In this document: piece after piece, positions 36,161 to 42,415 of the stretch
Layout: each line of letters begins with the position of its first letter
How positions within the stretch are numbered: the stretch's first letter is position 1
Virus record (IMG/VR): IMGVR_UViG_3300020438_000082
Coordinates: 1-42,415 of that record
From: a virus
Strand: one strand, 5' to 3'
DNA length: 42,415 nt
Notes under the pieces: model-generated
Told to the model about the DNA's origin: nothing
Seen by the model: the letters and a program-made list of their open reading frames with translations, nothing else
The model's database searches: none
Program-made: the position numbers and the translations under genes

Positions 36161-36814
36161 ATGAAACTCATCAGAGAAGAAATTGAGTCGGTAAAATTTA
36201 TTACTGAGAAATTAAAGTCTGGTAAACAGAACCTTTATATTGAAGGTATCTTTTTACAAGGTAACATTAAAAACCGTAATGGTAGAATGTATCCTATGGA
36301 AACTCTCCAGAGAGAAGTTGGTAGGTACAATGAATCAAATATAGTTACAGGTAGAGCACTTGGAGAATTGGGACATCCCGATGGTCCAACTGTTAACCTT
36401 GATAGAGTATCCCATAAGATTGTTTCACTTAAAGAGAGTGGATCTAATTTTATAGGAAAAGCAAAAATCCTTAGTACACCAATGGGTCAAATTGCATCTT
36501 CACTTATAGGAGAAGGTGTAAAACTAGGTGTATCTTCTAGAGGAATTGGTTCATTGAAACCAACCCGTGAAGGATTTAATGTTGTTGGAGATGACTTTAT
36601 GTTAGCAACAGCAGCAGATATCGTAGCAGATCCTTCTGCACCCGATGCATTTGTTGAGGGAATTATGGAAGGAAAGGAGTGGATCTGGGAGGGAAATTCC
36701 CTTAGAGAGAGACTTGCTAATGATACAAAAAACAAAATCGAGTCTTTAACAACCCAAAGAGCACTCGAAGAACACAAGTTAGGTCTTTTCAACGACTTTA
36801 TTAAGTCATTGTAA
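36161..36814 (+). CDS. 21: Prohead core protease gp21
   Basis: This 217-residue protein (T4 gp21 has 212) is the serine protease that cleaves the core and capsid proteins at (L/I)-x-E during head maturation. His72 lies in G-E-L-G-H-P-D and the Ser in G-V-S-S-R-G (Ser125/126), matching the His/Ser arrangement of the herpesvirus-assemblin-like phage proteases. The early N-R-N-G-R-M-Y-P motif is also typical of the family. A GTAAATA word overlaps its stop. The gene lies directly before the scaffold gene, its main substrate. Confidence 0.95.
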   Translation: MKLIREEIESVKFITEKLKSGKQNLYIEGIFLQGNIKNRNGRMYPMETLQREVGRYNESNIVTGRALGELGHPDGPTVNLDRVSHKIVSLKESGSNFIGKAKILSTPMGQIASSLIGEGVKLGVSSRGIGSLKPTREGFNVVGDDFMLATAADIVADPSAPDAFVEGIMEGKEWIWEGNSLRERLANDTKNKIESLTTQRALEEHKLGLFNDFIKSL

Positions 36815-36824
36815 ATACTGCACT

Positions 36825-36832
36825 TATAAATA
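36825..36832 (+). promoter_or_regulatory. Consensus late promoter TATAAATA before gp22
   Basis: A perfect TATAAATA lies 44 bases before the gp22 start. GGAG at 36863 is the ribosome binding site. This may be the main late promoter for gp22 and gp23, as no perfect copy precedes gp23. Confidence 0.75.
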
Positions 36833-36876
36833 AATATAGATTTTAACTTTTTACAGGAAATCGGAGAGAACCCCAA

Positions 36877-38052
36877 ATGTCTAGTGGCAAAGAATTACAG
36901 GAAATGGAAGTAGGCACTACACCCTCCAAAACGAAGGCTAATGCAGCTGCATCACCTGGTGATGCTTTGCCAACGGCTGGTAGTAACGCAGCAGGTGTAT
37001 CTACTCCAGGAAATTCGGCAACAGTCGAAGATCTAGGTGGCCCAACACCAGATAACTACAAACCAGATGACGATTCAGCAAAACTGAAGACTCCTGGTGG
37101 CACCCTTAAGCAAGTTAAGGATGTAGTTAACAAGAAAGCTTCTGCAGGAGATGCAGCAGCAACTAGTGCTACTAAGGTATCCGTACCTGAAGAAGTTGAA
37201 GCAACTGATGAAGTTGTCTCTGAAGAAGAAGTTACTACTGATGAAGTAGTAGCAGAAGAAGAGACTTCTACAGAAGAAGTTGTTGCAGAGGAAGAAACTA
37301 CTGAAGAACCAGTAGTTGCTGAAGCACCTGAGTACAGCATCGATGAAGACGTTGCAGCACTCATAGAAGGTGAAGAACTTTCTGAAGACTTTAAGAGTAA
37401 AGCAAAAACTATTCTTGAAGCAGCAATCAACGGAAAAGTTGCAGCAATCGAAGAAAACCTTAAGACTGAGTATGAAACAAAACTCGTCGAAGAGGCAGAA
37501 GAGTTTAAGTCTGCTCTTAATGAGCGTGTAGACTCTTACCTAGAATATGTATCTGACGAGTGGTTCAATGAGAACCAACTTGCAGTAGAGGCAGGTCTTA
37601 AAGAAGAACTCACTGAGTCCTTTATGACTGGTCTAAAAGGTCTTTTTGAAGAACATTATGTATCAATCCCTGAAGAAAAATATGATGTACTACAGAGTAT
37701 GGTAGAAAAACTAGATGATATGGAATCCAAACTCAATGAGCAAATTGAGAAGAACGTTGGACTAAACAGTAGACTCGCTGAGTCTGTTGCTGACGGTATT
37801 CTTGAATCTGTTTCTGACGGATTAGCGTCCACACAGAAAGAGAAGCTCGCTTCACTTGCTGAAAGTGTCGAGTTTGAAAGTGAATCAGAGTATCGTGAAA
37901 AGTTGGAGACCCTTAAGGAATCTTATTTCCCTAATAAAGGCGTACCAGCTGCTAAAGGAGAGAGTTTATCAGAAGGAGTCGATTCTGCACCTGAATCAGT
38001 TTCAGGTTCAATGGCTGGATATCTAAAAACACTATCTCAGTTTAGCAAGTAA
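36877..38052 (+). CDS. 22: Prohead scaffold/core protein gp22
   Basis: This 391-residue protein (T4 gp22 has 269) is the major scaffold. The first 100 residues are low-complexity Ala/Gly/Pro/Thr. Residues about 100-155 are Glu/Val/Thr repeats of the type E-E-V-V-A-E-E-E. The rest is long, acidic and helical with heptad-like spacing, as expected of a core protein. Near the C-terminus it has L-K-E-S-Y-F-P and then a Ser/Glu-rich end, as in other T4-like cyanophage gp22 proteins. Many L/I-x-E sites are available for gp21. Its place between gp21 and gp23 settles the identity. The acidic repeat section explains its larger size. Confidence 0.93.
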   Translation: MSSGKELQEMEVGTTPSKTKANAAASPGDALPTAGSNAAGVSTPGNSATVEDLGGPTPDNYKPDDDSAKLKTPGGTLKQVKDVVNKKASAGDAAATSATKVSVPEEVEATDEVVSEEEVTTDEVVAEEETSTEEVVAEEETTEEPVVAEAPEYSIDEDVAALIEGEELSEDFKSKAKTILEAAINGKVAAIEENLKTEYETKLVEEAEEFKSALNERVDSYLEYVSDEWFNENQLAVEAGLKEELTESFMTGLKGLFEEHYVSIPEEKYDVLQSMVEKLDDMESKLNEQIEKNVGLNSRLAESVADGILESVSDGLASTQKEKLASLAESVEFESESEYREKLETLKESYFPNKGVPAAKGESLSEGVDSAPESVSGSMAGYLKTLSQFSK

Positions 38053-38095
38053 CTGAATTTAAAATTAAACAAACTAAACACTTATTTTAAAGCAA

Positions 38096-39457
38096 ATGTT
38101 CCATTCAGAACAGTTGCAGGAAAAATGGGCACCAGTTCTTGAGCACGAAGGTCTTGATAAAATTCAAGATTCTCACAAGAAAGCGGTAACCGCAGTCCTG
38201 CTAGAAAACCAAGAAAAATTCCAAAGAGAACAGAATGCATTCGGCAATTCTGGTCTTTTAACAGAGCAACCTACGAACTCTACAGGTTCTAGTGTTGATA
38301 ACTTTGATCCTGTTCTAATCTCATTGATTAGAAGAGCAATGCCTAACTTGATCGCTTATGATCTTGCTGGCGTACAACCAATGTCTGGTCCTACTGGACT
38401 CATCTTTGCGATGAGATCTCGTTACAAGGATCAATCTGGTACAGAAGCATTCTACAACGAAGCAGACTCTGCATTCTCAGGACAACCTGCAGGAAGCAAT
38501 GTTGAAACTGGTTTCGTTAACGGTGCAGTTGGTTTAGGTACAACATCACAGTCTGGTTCAAATCCAGGTGCGTTGAACCCATCAACTTCTACTACTCAGA
38601 AGGCATACGACGTTGGTCAAGGTATGACCACTGCCCAGTCTGAAAAGCTTGATGGCACTGGTGCAGATGCCTTCAACGAAATGGCATTCAGCATTGAGAA
38701 AGTAACAGTTACTGCGAAATCTCGTGCGTTGAAAGCTGAGTACTCACTAGAGCTTGCTCAGGACTTGAAAGCAATCCACGGATTGAATGCTGAAGCAGAA
38801 CTTGCTAATATCCTTTCTACTGAGATCCTTGCGGAAATCAACAGAGAAGTTATTAGAACAATCTACAAGTCTGCTGAAACTGGTGCTGCTGCTAACACAG
38901 CAACTGCTGGAGAGTTCGACTTAGACATCGACAGTAATGGTCGTTGGTCAGTTGAGAAGTTCAAAGGACTTATCTTCCAGATCGAAAGAGATGCTAACGC
39001 TATCGCACAGCAAACTCGTAGAGGAAAGGGTAACGTTATCCTAACATCTGCTGACGTTGCTTCTGCGTTAACAATGGCTGGTGTTCTTGATTACACACCT
39101 GCTCTTAACGCTAACCTTAACGTTGATGACACTGGCAATACATTTGCTGGTACTCTTAACGGTAAGTACAAGGTATACATTGACCCTTATTCTGCAAACA
39201 GTGCTGCTAATCAGTACTATGTTGTTGGATACAAAGGTTCTTCACCTTACGACGCTGGTCTGTTCTACTGCCCATACGTTCCACTACAGATGGTTCGTGC
39301 AGTTGGAGAGAATAGTTTCCAACCAAAAATCGGCTTTAAGACTCGTTACGGAATCGTTGCGAACCCATTTGCCGAAGGTACAACTGCTGGTGCTGGTACT
39401 GTTGGAGTTAACAACAACAAGTACTACAGACGTGTTACAGTTAAGAACCTCATGTAA
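38096..39457 (+). CDS. 23: Major capsid protein gp23
   Basis: This 453-residue protein (T4 gp23 has 521) forms the hexamers of the head. Landmarks are V-D-N-F-D-P-V-L-I-S-L-I-R-R-A-M-P-N-L-I-A-Y-D, V-Q-P-M-S-G-P-T-G-L-I-F-A-M-R-S-R-Y and the closing G-F-K-T-R-Y-G-I-V-A-N-P-F. A gp21 cleavage site L-T-E is seen at residues 55-57, so the mature protein probably starts at Gln58, close to T4's cut after Glu65. The ATG lacks an evident Shine-Dalgarno. Only CTAAACA (38074), one base off the late word, lies in the 43-base gap. A strong terminator follows. Confidence 0.97.
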   Translation: MFHSEQLQEKWAPVLEHEGLDKIQDSHKKAVTAVLLENQEKFQREQNAFGNSGLLTEQPTNSTGSSVDNFDPVLISLIRRAMPNLIAYDLAGVQPMSGPTGLIFAMRSRYKDQSGTEAFYNEADSAFSGQPAGSNVETGFVNGAVGLGTTSQSGSNPGALNPSTSTTQKAYDVGQGMTTAQSEKLDGTGADAFNEMAFSIEKVTVTAKSRALKAEYSLELAQDLKAIHGLNAEAELANILSTEILAEINREVIRTIYKSAETGAAANTATAGEFDLDIDSNGRWSVEKFKGLIFQIERDANAIAQQTRRGKGNVILTSADVASALTMAGVLDYTPALNANLNVDDTGNTFAGTLNGKYKVYIDPYSANSAANQYYVVGYKGSSPYDAGLFYCPYVPLQMVRAVGENSFQPKIGFKTRYGIVANPFAEGTTAGAGTVGVNNNKYYRRVTVKNLM

Positions 39458-39478
39458 GCGAGACGCTTATATTTCTTC

Positions 39479-39512
39479 AAAGTCAGCTCCTTCGGGGGTT
39501 GACTTTTTTTTT
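39479..39512 (+). terminator. Intrinsic terminator after gp23
   Basis: A 12-pair stem (39479-39490 with 39495-39506, including two G-T pairs) closes on a TTCG tetraloop. A run of nine T (39504-39512) overlaps and follows its end. It is the only strong intrinsic terminator I see and ends the capsid transcript. Confidence 0.9.
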
Positions 39513-39527
39513 ATTCTAATATATAAT
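39499..39527 (+). promoter_or_regulatory. Sigma70-type promoter overlapping the gp23 terminator
   Basis: TTGACT (39499-39504) and TATAAT (39522-39527) are separated by exactly 17 bases. The -35 is formed by the descending arm of the gp23 terminator. Transcription would start near 39534 and read the 354-aa gene. Unlike the late promoters around it, this one should be read by the host sigma factor. Confidence 0.7.
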
Positions 39528-39545
39528 ATACATTATTATCTTTGA

Positions 39546-39571
39546 ACCACACCGCTTCGGCTCCGTGTAGT
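39546..39571 (+). other. Imperfect hairpin in the leader of the 354-aa gene
   Basis: ACCACAC (39546-39552) pairs with GTGTAGT (39565-39571) except at one position, and an inner GC-TTCG-GC closes the loop. It lies between the likely transcription start and the ATG, but it is weak and may be chance. Confidence 0.3.
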
Positions 39572-39604
39572 AAAAGACAATCGCTAACGCAACCGTATTT
39601 GCAA

Positions 39605-40669
39605 ATGAAAATTACTATTAACAGACAGGACATCGTAGGTCCAGTTAAACTACCAGGTTTTAACGGAGTTGGAGATATAAACTTAGAATACTTTATAGGG
39701 ATGGAAATAGAGATACCTAAAGGATATGAGTTTGAATCTTTAGGTTCTCTTGATCTAGATACTGAAGTAGATGAATTAGATGATATATGGTCGAATGATG
39801 GTGTTAGAGAAGAAGGTAACACTGAAGAAAGAATCCAAGCATTAGAAAATAACTTTTCGATAAAAGGATATATAACAAAATATACACCAGGTATGGGATC
39901 TAAAGATTCCACTGGAAAAGAAAATCCAGTAGAGGGTAGAGGTAGAGCTCTAGCAGGAAAAAGAAATAGTGAGAAAAAGCTACCTTGGATAAATCTTAAG
40001 AAGATAGAACCTGGCGAAATGGCTAGAATTAGTGGAGGAATTTTAGAAAACTTAAGGCATGATCCTGCTACTAAAGGAACTAGAGAAGATGTTATTACAG
40101 GAGGTTTAACCCTAATCAATAAGAAAGAGTTACAACCAAATGAAGTTGATATCAGAGATTGGTTAAAAAATAGATTATATATTCATAAATCCTTTACTCA
40201 AAATAATGTTACTCTTATTGTAGATGGTATAATTAAAAGACATGCTGAAGGTGATAATGCAGTTCTTATCAAAGAAAGAAAGTCATGGGTAGACATTTTA
40301 GATAAAAAGTTCCATATTAAAATTGATAACAAAACAACTTTCCTATTCTCTATGGATGCCGACACATATACATGTCGTTGTTTTTGTGAGGCAGTATTGG
40401 AGCATGGATCTAAAAATCCAGTAGATATTATACTCTACACTAAGAAAAGATTACCGTCAGAAGCAAGAAATAAAAAAGATATTTTTCTAAGAGATCTTAG
40501 TTCATATACTAGACTTATGTACAAAGCCGTTGGTAATAGAAGAGATACGGAGTTCAAGAATGTTGATCCATCTAAGCATTATATAATTAAAGGTTGCATA
40601 CCTCAGTTTATTGCGGATCATAAGGATGAGTGGAATTCAAAAGAGTTAGTTGATGTAGATGCTTACTAA
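39605..40669 (+). CDS. Unknown 354-residue protein inserted between gp23 and gp3
   Basis: I do not recognise this protein. The frame extends up to a TTG at 39542, but the ATG at 39605 is preferred because the added stretch crosses the leader hairpin and looks non-coding. The N-terminal 50 residues are mixed alpha/beta with acidic clusters (D-L-D-T-E-V-D-E-L-D-D). Residues about 95-140 are basic and Gly-rich. The C-terminal half includes W-V-D-I-L-D-K-K-F-H-I-K-I-D, Y-T-C-R-C-F-C-E-A-V (three Cys in five residues) and Y-I-I-K-G-C-I-P-Q-F. No signal peptide or membrane span is seen. It has its own sigma70-like promoter, so it may be expressed early, unlike its neighbours. It could be a moron-type cargo gene acting on the host. 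Confidence 0.8.
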   Translation: MKITINRQDIVGPVKLPGFNGVGDINLEYFIGMEIEIPKGYEFESLGSLDLDTEVDELDDIWSNDGVREEGNTEERIQALENNFSIKGYITKYTPGMGSKDSTGKENPVEGRGRALAGKRNSEKKLPWINLKKIEPGEMARISGGILENLRHDPATKGTREDVITGGLTLINKKELQPNEVDIRDWLKNRLYIHKSFTQNNVTLIVDGIIKRHAEGDNAVLIKERKSWVDILDKKFHIKIDNKTTFLFSMDADTYTCRCFCEAVLEHGSKNPVDIILYTKKRLPSEARNKKDIFLRDLSSYTRLMYKAVGNRRDTEFKNVDPSKHYIIKGCIPQFIADHKDEWNSKELVDVDAY

Positions 40670-40672
40670 ATA
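40666..40672 (+). promoter_or_regulatory. Late promoter word CTAAATA before gp3
   Basis: CTAAATA contains the stop of the 354-aa gene and lies 18 bases before the gp3 start. Confidence 0.6.
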
Positions 40673-40690
40673 TTTAAAAAGTATCTTATA

Positions 40691-41272
40691 ATGGCGATTA
40701 GAAATTCACCAGCACCAAGACCAGGAACTCCCATACAAAATAGGAATTTCTTGTCTCCAGTTGGTTTTAAATTTGCACTTAAAAGAAGTCCTAAGACTGC
40801 TTTCTTTTGTAATCAGGCAAACATTCCTGATATAACTTTAGGAATAGCAGAACAACCAACATACTTTAAGGACATACCAATACCTGGTGATAAGATTGAT
40901 TTTGGTGATCTTAATTTAAGGTTCCTTGTTGATGAGGATCTAGGTAACTATATGGAGATTCAAAACTGGATTCGTGGACTTGGTTATCCAGAAACACTTA
41001 AACAGTTTGATAAATTAGAAGAGCAGGATTATTTGTTTGGTGCTGCAAGATTTAGTAATAGAGGAGATCAAATATATTCCGATGGTACGTTACAAATTCT
41101 AAGTAGTAATCTAGTACCTAAATTTCAAGTGTTATTTGATGACCTATTTCCATATAGCTTATCTACACTATCATTTGATGCAACTGATACAGATGTAGAA
41201 TACTTTACAGCAGACGTATCTTTCAAGTATACTATATACAAACTAACTGATCTGGAAGGAAAACCTTTATGA
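40691..41272 (+). CDS. 3: Tail completion and sheath stabiliser protein gp3
   Basis: This 193-residue protein starts with a Pro-rich leader, then has F-L-S-P-V-G-F-K-F-A-L-K-R, I-P-G-D-K-I-D-F-G-D-L-N-L-R-F-L-V-D-E-D and Y-M-E-I-Q-N-W-I-R-G-L-G-Y-P. This is the tube-like fold seen in tail tube and tail completion proteins. In T4-like cyanophages the gene between gp23 and uvsY is gp3, which caps the growing tube; both position and motif agree. A gp54-like baseplate-tube initiator is the main alternative, but the gene order favours gp3. No Shine-Dalgarno is evident. Its stop overlaps the UvsY start by ATGA. Confidence 0.78.
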   Translation: MAIRNSPAPRPGTPIQNRNFLSPVGFKFALKRSPKTAFFCNQANIPDITLGIAEQPTYFKDIPIPGDKIDFGDLNLRFLVDEDLGNYMEIQNWIRGLGYPETLKQFDKLEEQDYLFGAARFSNRGDQIYSDGTLQILSSNLVPKFQVLFDDLFPYSLSTLSFDATDTDVEYFTADVSFKYTIYKLTDLEGKPL

Positions 41273-41706
41273 GTGTGACTCTTGATAAACTTCAAGAGAT
41301 GTGGGAAAAAGATGCAGCAATAGATAGAGATAATCTACATGATGAATCATTGAACATCCCCTCTCTTCATGCAAAATACTTTGAACTTTATAATACAATC
41401 TTTCTATTAAGAAAAAAAGCAGAGCAACAAAGGAAAAATATCCGTCATGAACGGTATGAGTACTTTAGTGGGAAAGCAGATCCAGACGTTTATATAGAGA
41501 ATCCCTTTCCTAAAAAGATAAGGGATAAGGATACTATGCAGAAATACTTGGATGCAGATGAGAAACTGTCCACTACTTCGTTGAAGATCGATTATTATGA
41601 TACAATGTTAGTATACCTTGAAAGCATTCTTAAGGTGATACAGAACAGAACGTTCCAAATTAAGAATGCAATTGAGTTCATGCGATTTAATTCTGGACTA
41701 GGATGA
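41269..41706 (+). CDS. uvsY: Recombination mediator UvsY
   Basis: This 145-residue protein (T4 UvsY has 137) loads the UvsX recombinase on single-stranded DNA covered by gp32. It opens with L-D-K-L-Q-E-M-W-E-K-D and keeps the central R-x-E-Y-F-S-G-K-A-D segment (T4: L-D-Y-Y-S-G-R-G-D). The later L-D-A-D-E-K-L and the ending I-Q-N-R-T-F-Q-I-K-N-A-I-E-F-M-R-F also follow T4. The helical, charged character is as expected. ATGA overlaps join it to gp3 and to the next gene. Confidence 0.95.
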   Translation: MSVTLDKLQEMWEKDAAIDRDNLHDESLNIPSLHAKYFELYNTIFLLRKKAEQQRKNIRHERYEYFSGKADPDVYIENPFPKKIRDKDTMQKYLDADEKLSTTSLKIDYYDTMLVYLESILKVIQNRTFQIKNAIEFMRFNSGLG

Positions 41707-42236
41707 ACAATTTAGTATCTTCCATTTGCAATCTAAACACACGAAAATTTGGTGATGTTGGTGAGATCTTGATGAGTAAAATCATCAAAGGTCTAGAGAA
41801 GTCTGACAACCTATCTTACGATAAAAAACTAGGTGATCAGAAAGGTGAGGTCAAAGTATCAAGAGCATACACTAGAGCAAATCCAATTACGGAACAAAAC
41901 ATCTGTGAAGTATTGATGCAGGATAACTCAGTAAGACTAATAGAAGATAAAAATAAATTAGAACAAAGGTGGGATTGTAATATACAGCAAGTAAAAACTG
42001 GTTGCTTTGATATACTCTGGTATGGTATATTCTTTAAAGATATGATTTATGTCTTTGAGATACCAAGTGAGACCATTAGTAAAGATCCCAATATACAATA
42101 CTCAGATAAACAGCATAGAGGTAATACTGGAGAGGGGCAGTTTCACTTAAAGAATTCTAATATCCAACATCATATTGATAATTATCTATATGCTAAAATG
42201 GATTATAAAAAGTTATGGGATTTATTACAAGCTTGA
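41703..42236 (+). CDS. Putative PD-(D/E)XK-type nuclease, 177 residues
   Basis: This protein is translated by ATGA overlap from uvsY. Glu21 lies in G-D-V-G-E-I-L, and a possible core Asp40 or Asp45 precedes Glu49-x-Lys51 in G-E-V-K-V-S-R. This acid-acid-x-Lys order is the signature of PD-(D/E)XK nucleases. The second half has C-F-D-I-L-W-Y-G-I-F-F and F-E-I-P-S, then Q-H-R-G-N-T-G-E-G-Q-F-H-L, which resembles segments of some type II restriction endonucleases. Two Cys are spread apart and no zinc site is obvious. A DNA repair or host-DNA-cutting role would suit its place between recombination genes, but the family is not certain. The full length appears intact. Confidence 0.6.
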   Translation: MNNLVSSICNLNTRKFGDVGEILMSKIIKGLEKSDNLSYDKKLGDQKGEVKVSRAYTRANPITEQNICEVLMQDNSVRLIEDKNKLEQRWDCNIQQVKTGCFDILWYGIFFKDMIYVFEIPSETISKDPNIQYSDKQHRGNTGEGQFHLKNSNIQHHIDNYLYAKMDYKKLWDLLQA

Positions 42237-42245
42237 CATAGGTTC

Positions 42246-42252
42246 CTAAATA
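42246..42252 (+). promoter_or_regulatory. Late-type word CTAAATA before uvsW
   Basis: CTAAATA lies in the 36-base gap, 20 bases before the uvsW GTG. UvsW is a late gene in T4, which fits. Confidence 0.55.
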
Positions 42253-42272
42253 TTCCTAGACGCATGTACTAG

Positions 42273-42415
42273 GTGATTGATACAAGTGCTAATGTCGTTA
42301 TATCTAAGTCTAACGAAGTATTTTTAAAAATTGATTCTGAACCTCATATTGAGTATGAGTTGAGAGACCACTTTACCTTTGAGGTAGAGGGTGCAAAGTT
42401 TATGCCACAATATCG
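42273..42415 (+). CDS. uvsW: ATP-dependent DNA/RNA helicase UvsW, N-terminus (3' end outside window)
   Basis: The last 143 bases encode 47 residues ending E-L-R-D-H-F-T-F-E-V-E-G-A-K-F-M-P-Q-Y-R. This matches the N-terminal domain of T4-family UvsW (T4: E-L-R-D-F-F-S-F-E-A-D-G-Y-R-F-N-P-R-F-R). UvsW is a superfamily 2 helicase that unwinds R-loops and recombination branches and switches replication to the recombination mode. A TAG directly before GTG 42273 rules out an earlier start, so the GTG or a later codon is used. There is no clear Shine-Dalgarno. The helicase motifs lie beyond the window. Confidence 0.85.
   Translation, partial: MIDTSANVVISKSNEVFLKIDSEPHIEYELRDHFTFEVEGAKFMPQY

Noticed and set aside
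36487-37430. Minus-strand open frames opposite gp21 and gp22
   Set aside because: Ser/Thr-rich mirror frames of Glu/Ala-rich coding sequence, without promoters or ribosome sites.
39081-39545. Overlapping + strand open frame across the end of gp23
   Set aside because: It runs through gp23 and its terminator, and the product is Leu/Thr-rich without domain features.
39542-39604. TTG start extending the 354-aa protein by 21 residues
   Set aside because: The added stretch covers the leader hairpin, lies close to the likely transcription start and has no ribosome site. The ATG at 39605 is preferred.

Overview
The window looks like the virion-assembly block of a T4-like myovirus of marine type. 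The order of recognisable genes follows T4 closely: gp8, gp13, gp14, gp15, gp16, gp17, gp18, gp19, gp20, gp67, gp21, gp22, gp23, gp3, uvsY and the start of uvsW. The AT-rich composition, the very long repeat-rich virion proteins, the DUF4815 protein, the CTAAATA/TATAAATA late-promoter words and the gp23-gp3-uvsY-uvsW order match what is known of pelagic cyanophages and related SAR11 phages. No photosynthesis gene or other host marker is present, so the host (Prochlorococcus/Synechococcus or Pelagibacter-like) cannot be decided. All genes are on the + strand and no stretch over 300 bases lacks a gene. I found no tRNA, IS element or CRISPR array.

Region 1 (1-23856) is the baseplate and fibre block. 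It starts inside a giant repeat protein lying where T4 has gp7. A 475-aa fibre-like protein follows, then a 1048-aa protein joining an I9-like propeptide, an intact subtilisin domain, a glycine-rich domain and two cupredoxin-like domains with complete His/Cys/His/Met sets. Then come gp8 and a 2538-aa DUF4815 protein lying where T4 has gp9 to gp12.

Region 2 (23856-31012) is the neck and packaging block: two small proteins, gp13, gp14 with a repeat insertion, gp15 with an added C-terminal module, and gp16. Two accessory genes (a Cys-motif protein and a DUF192 protein) follow, then the large terminase gp17. From gp15 to the DUF192 gene the genes overlap by 1-4 bases, which suggests coupled translation.

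Region 3 (31097-39457) is the sheath, tube, portal and head block, ending with the major capsid protein and the only strong intrinsic terminator seen. Most intergenic gaps carry a T4-type late promoter word, and in several cases the upstream stop codon lies inside it.

Region 4 (39458-42415) opens with a near-consensus sigma70-type promoter whose -35 lies inside the gp23 terminator. It precedes a 354-aa protein I do not recognise. Then come gp3, UvsY and a nuclease-like protein joined by ATGA overlaps, and the first 47 codons of the UvsW helicase.

The most unusual points are the subtilisin-cupredoxin virion protein, the promoter nested in the gp23 terminator with its unknown gene, the stop codons inside late promoters, and repeat modules shared between virion proteins.
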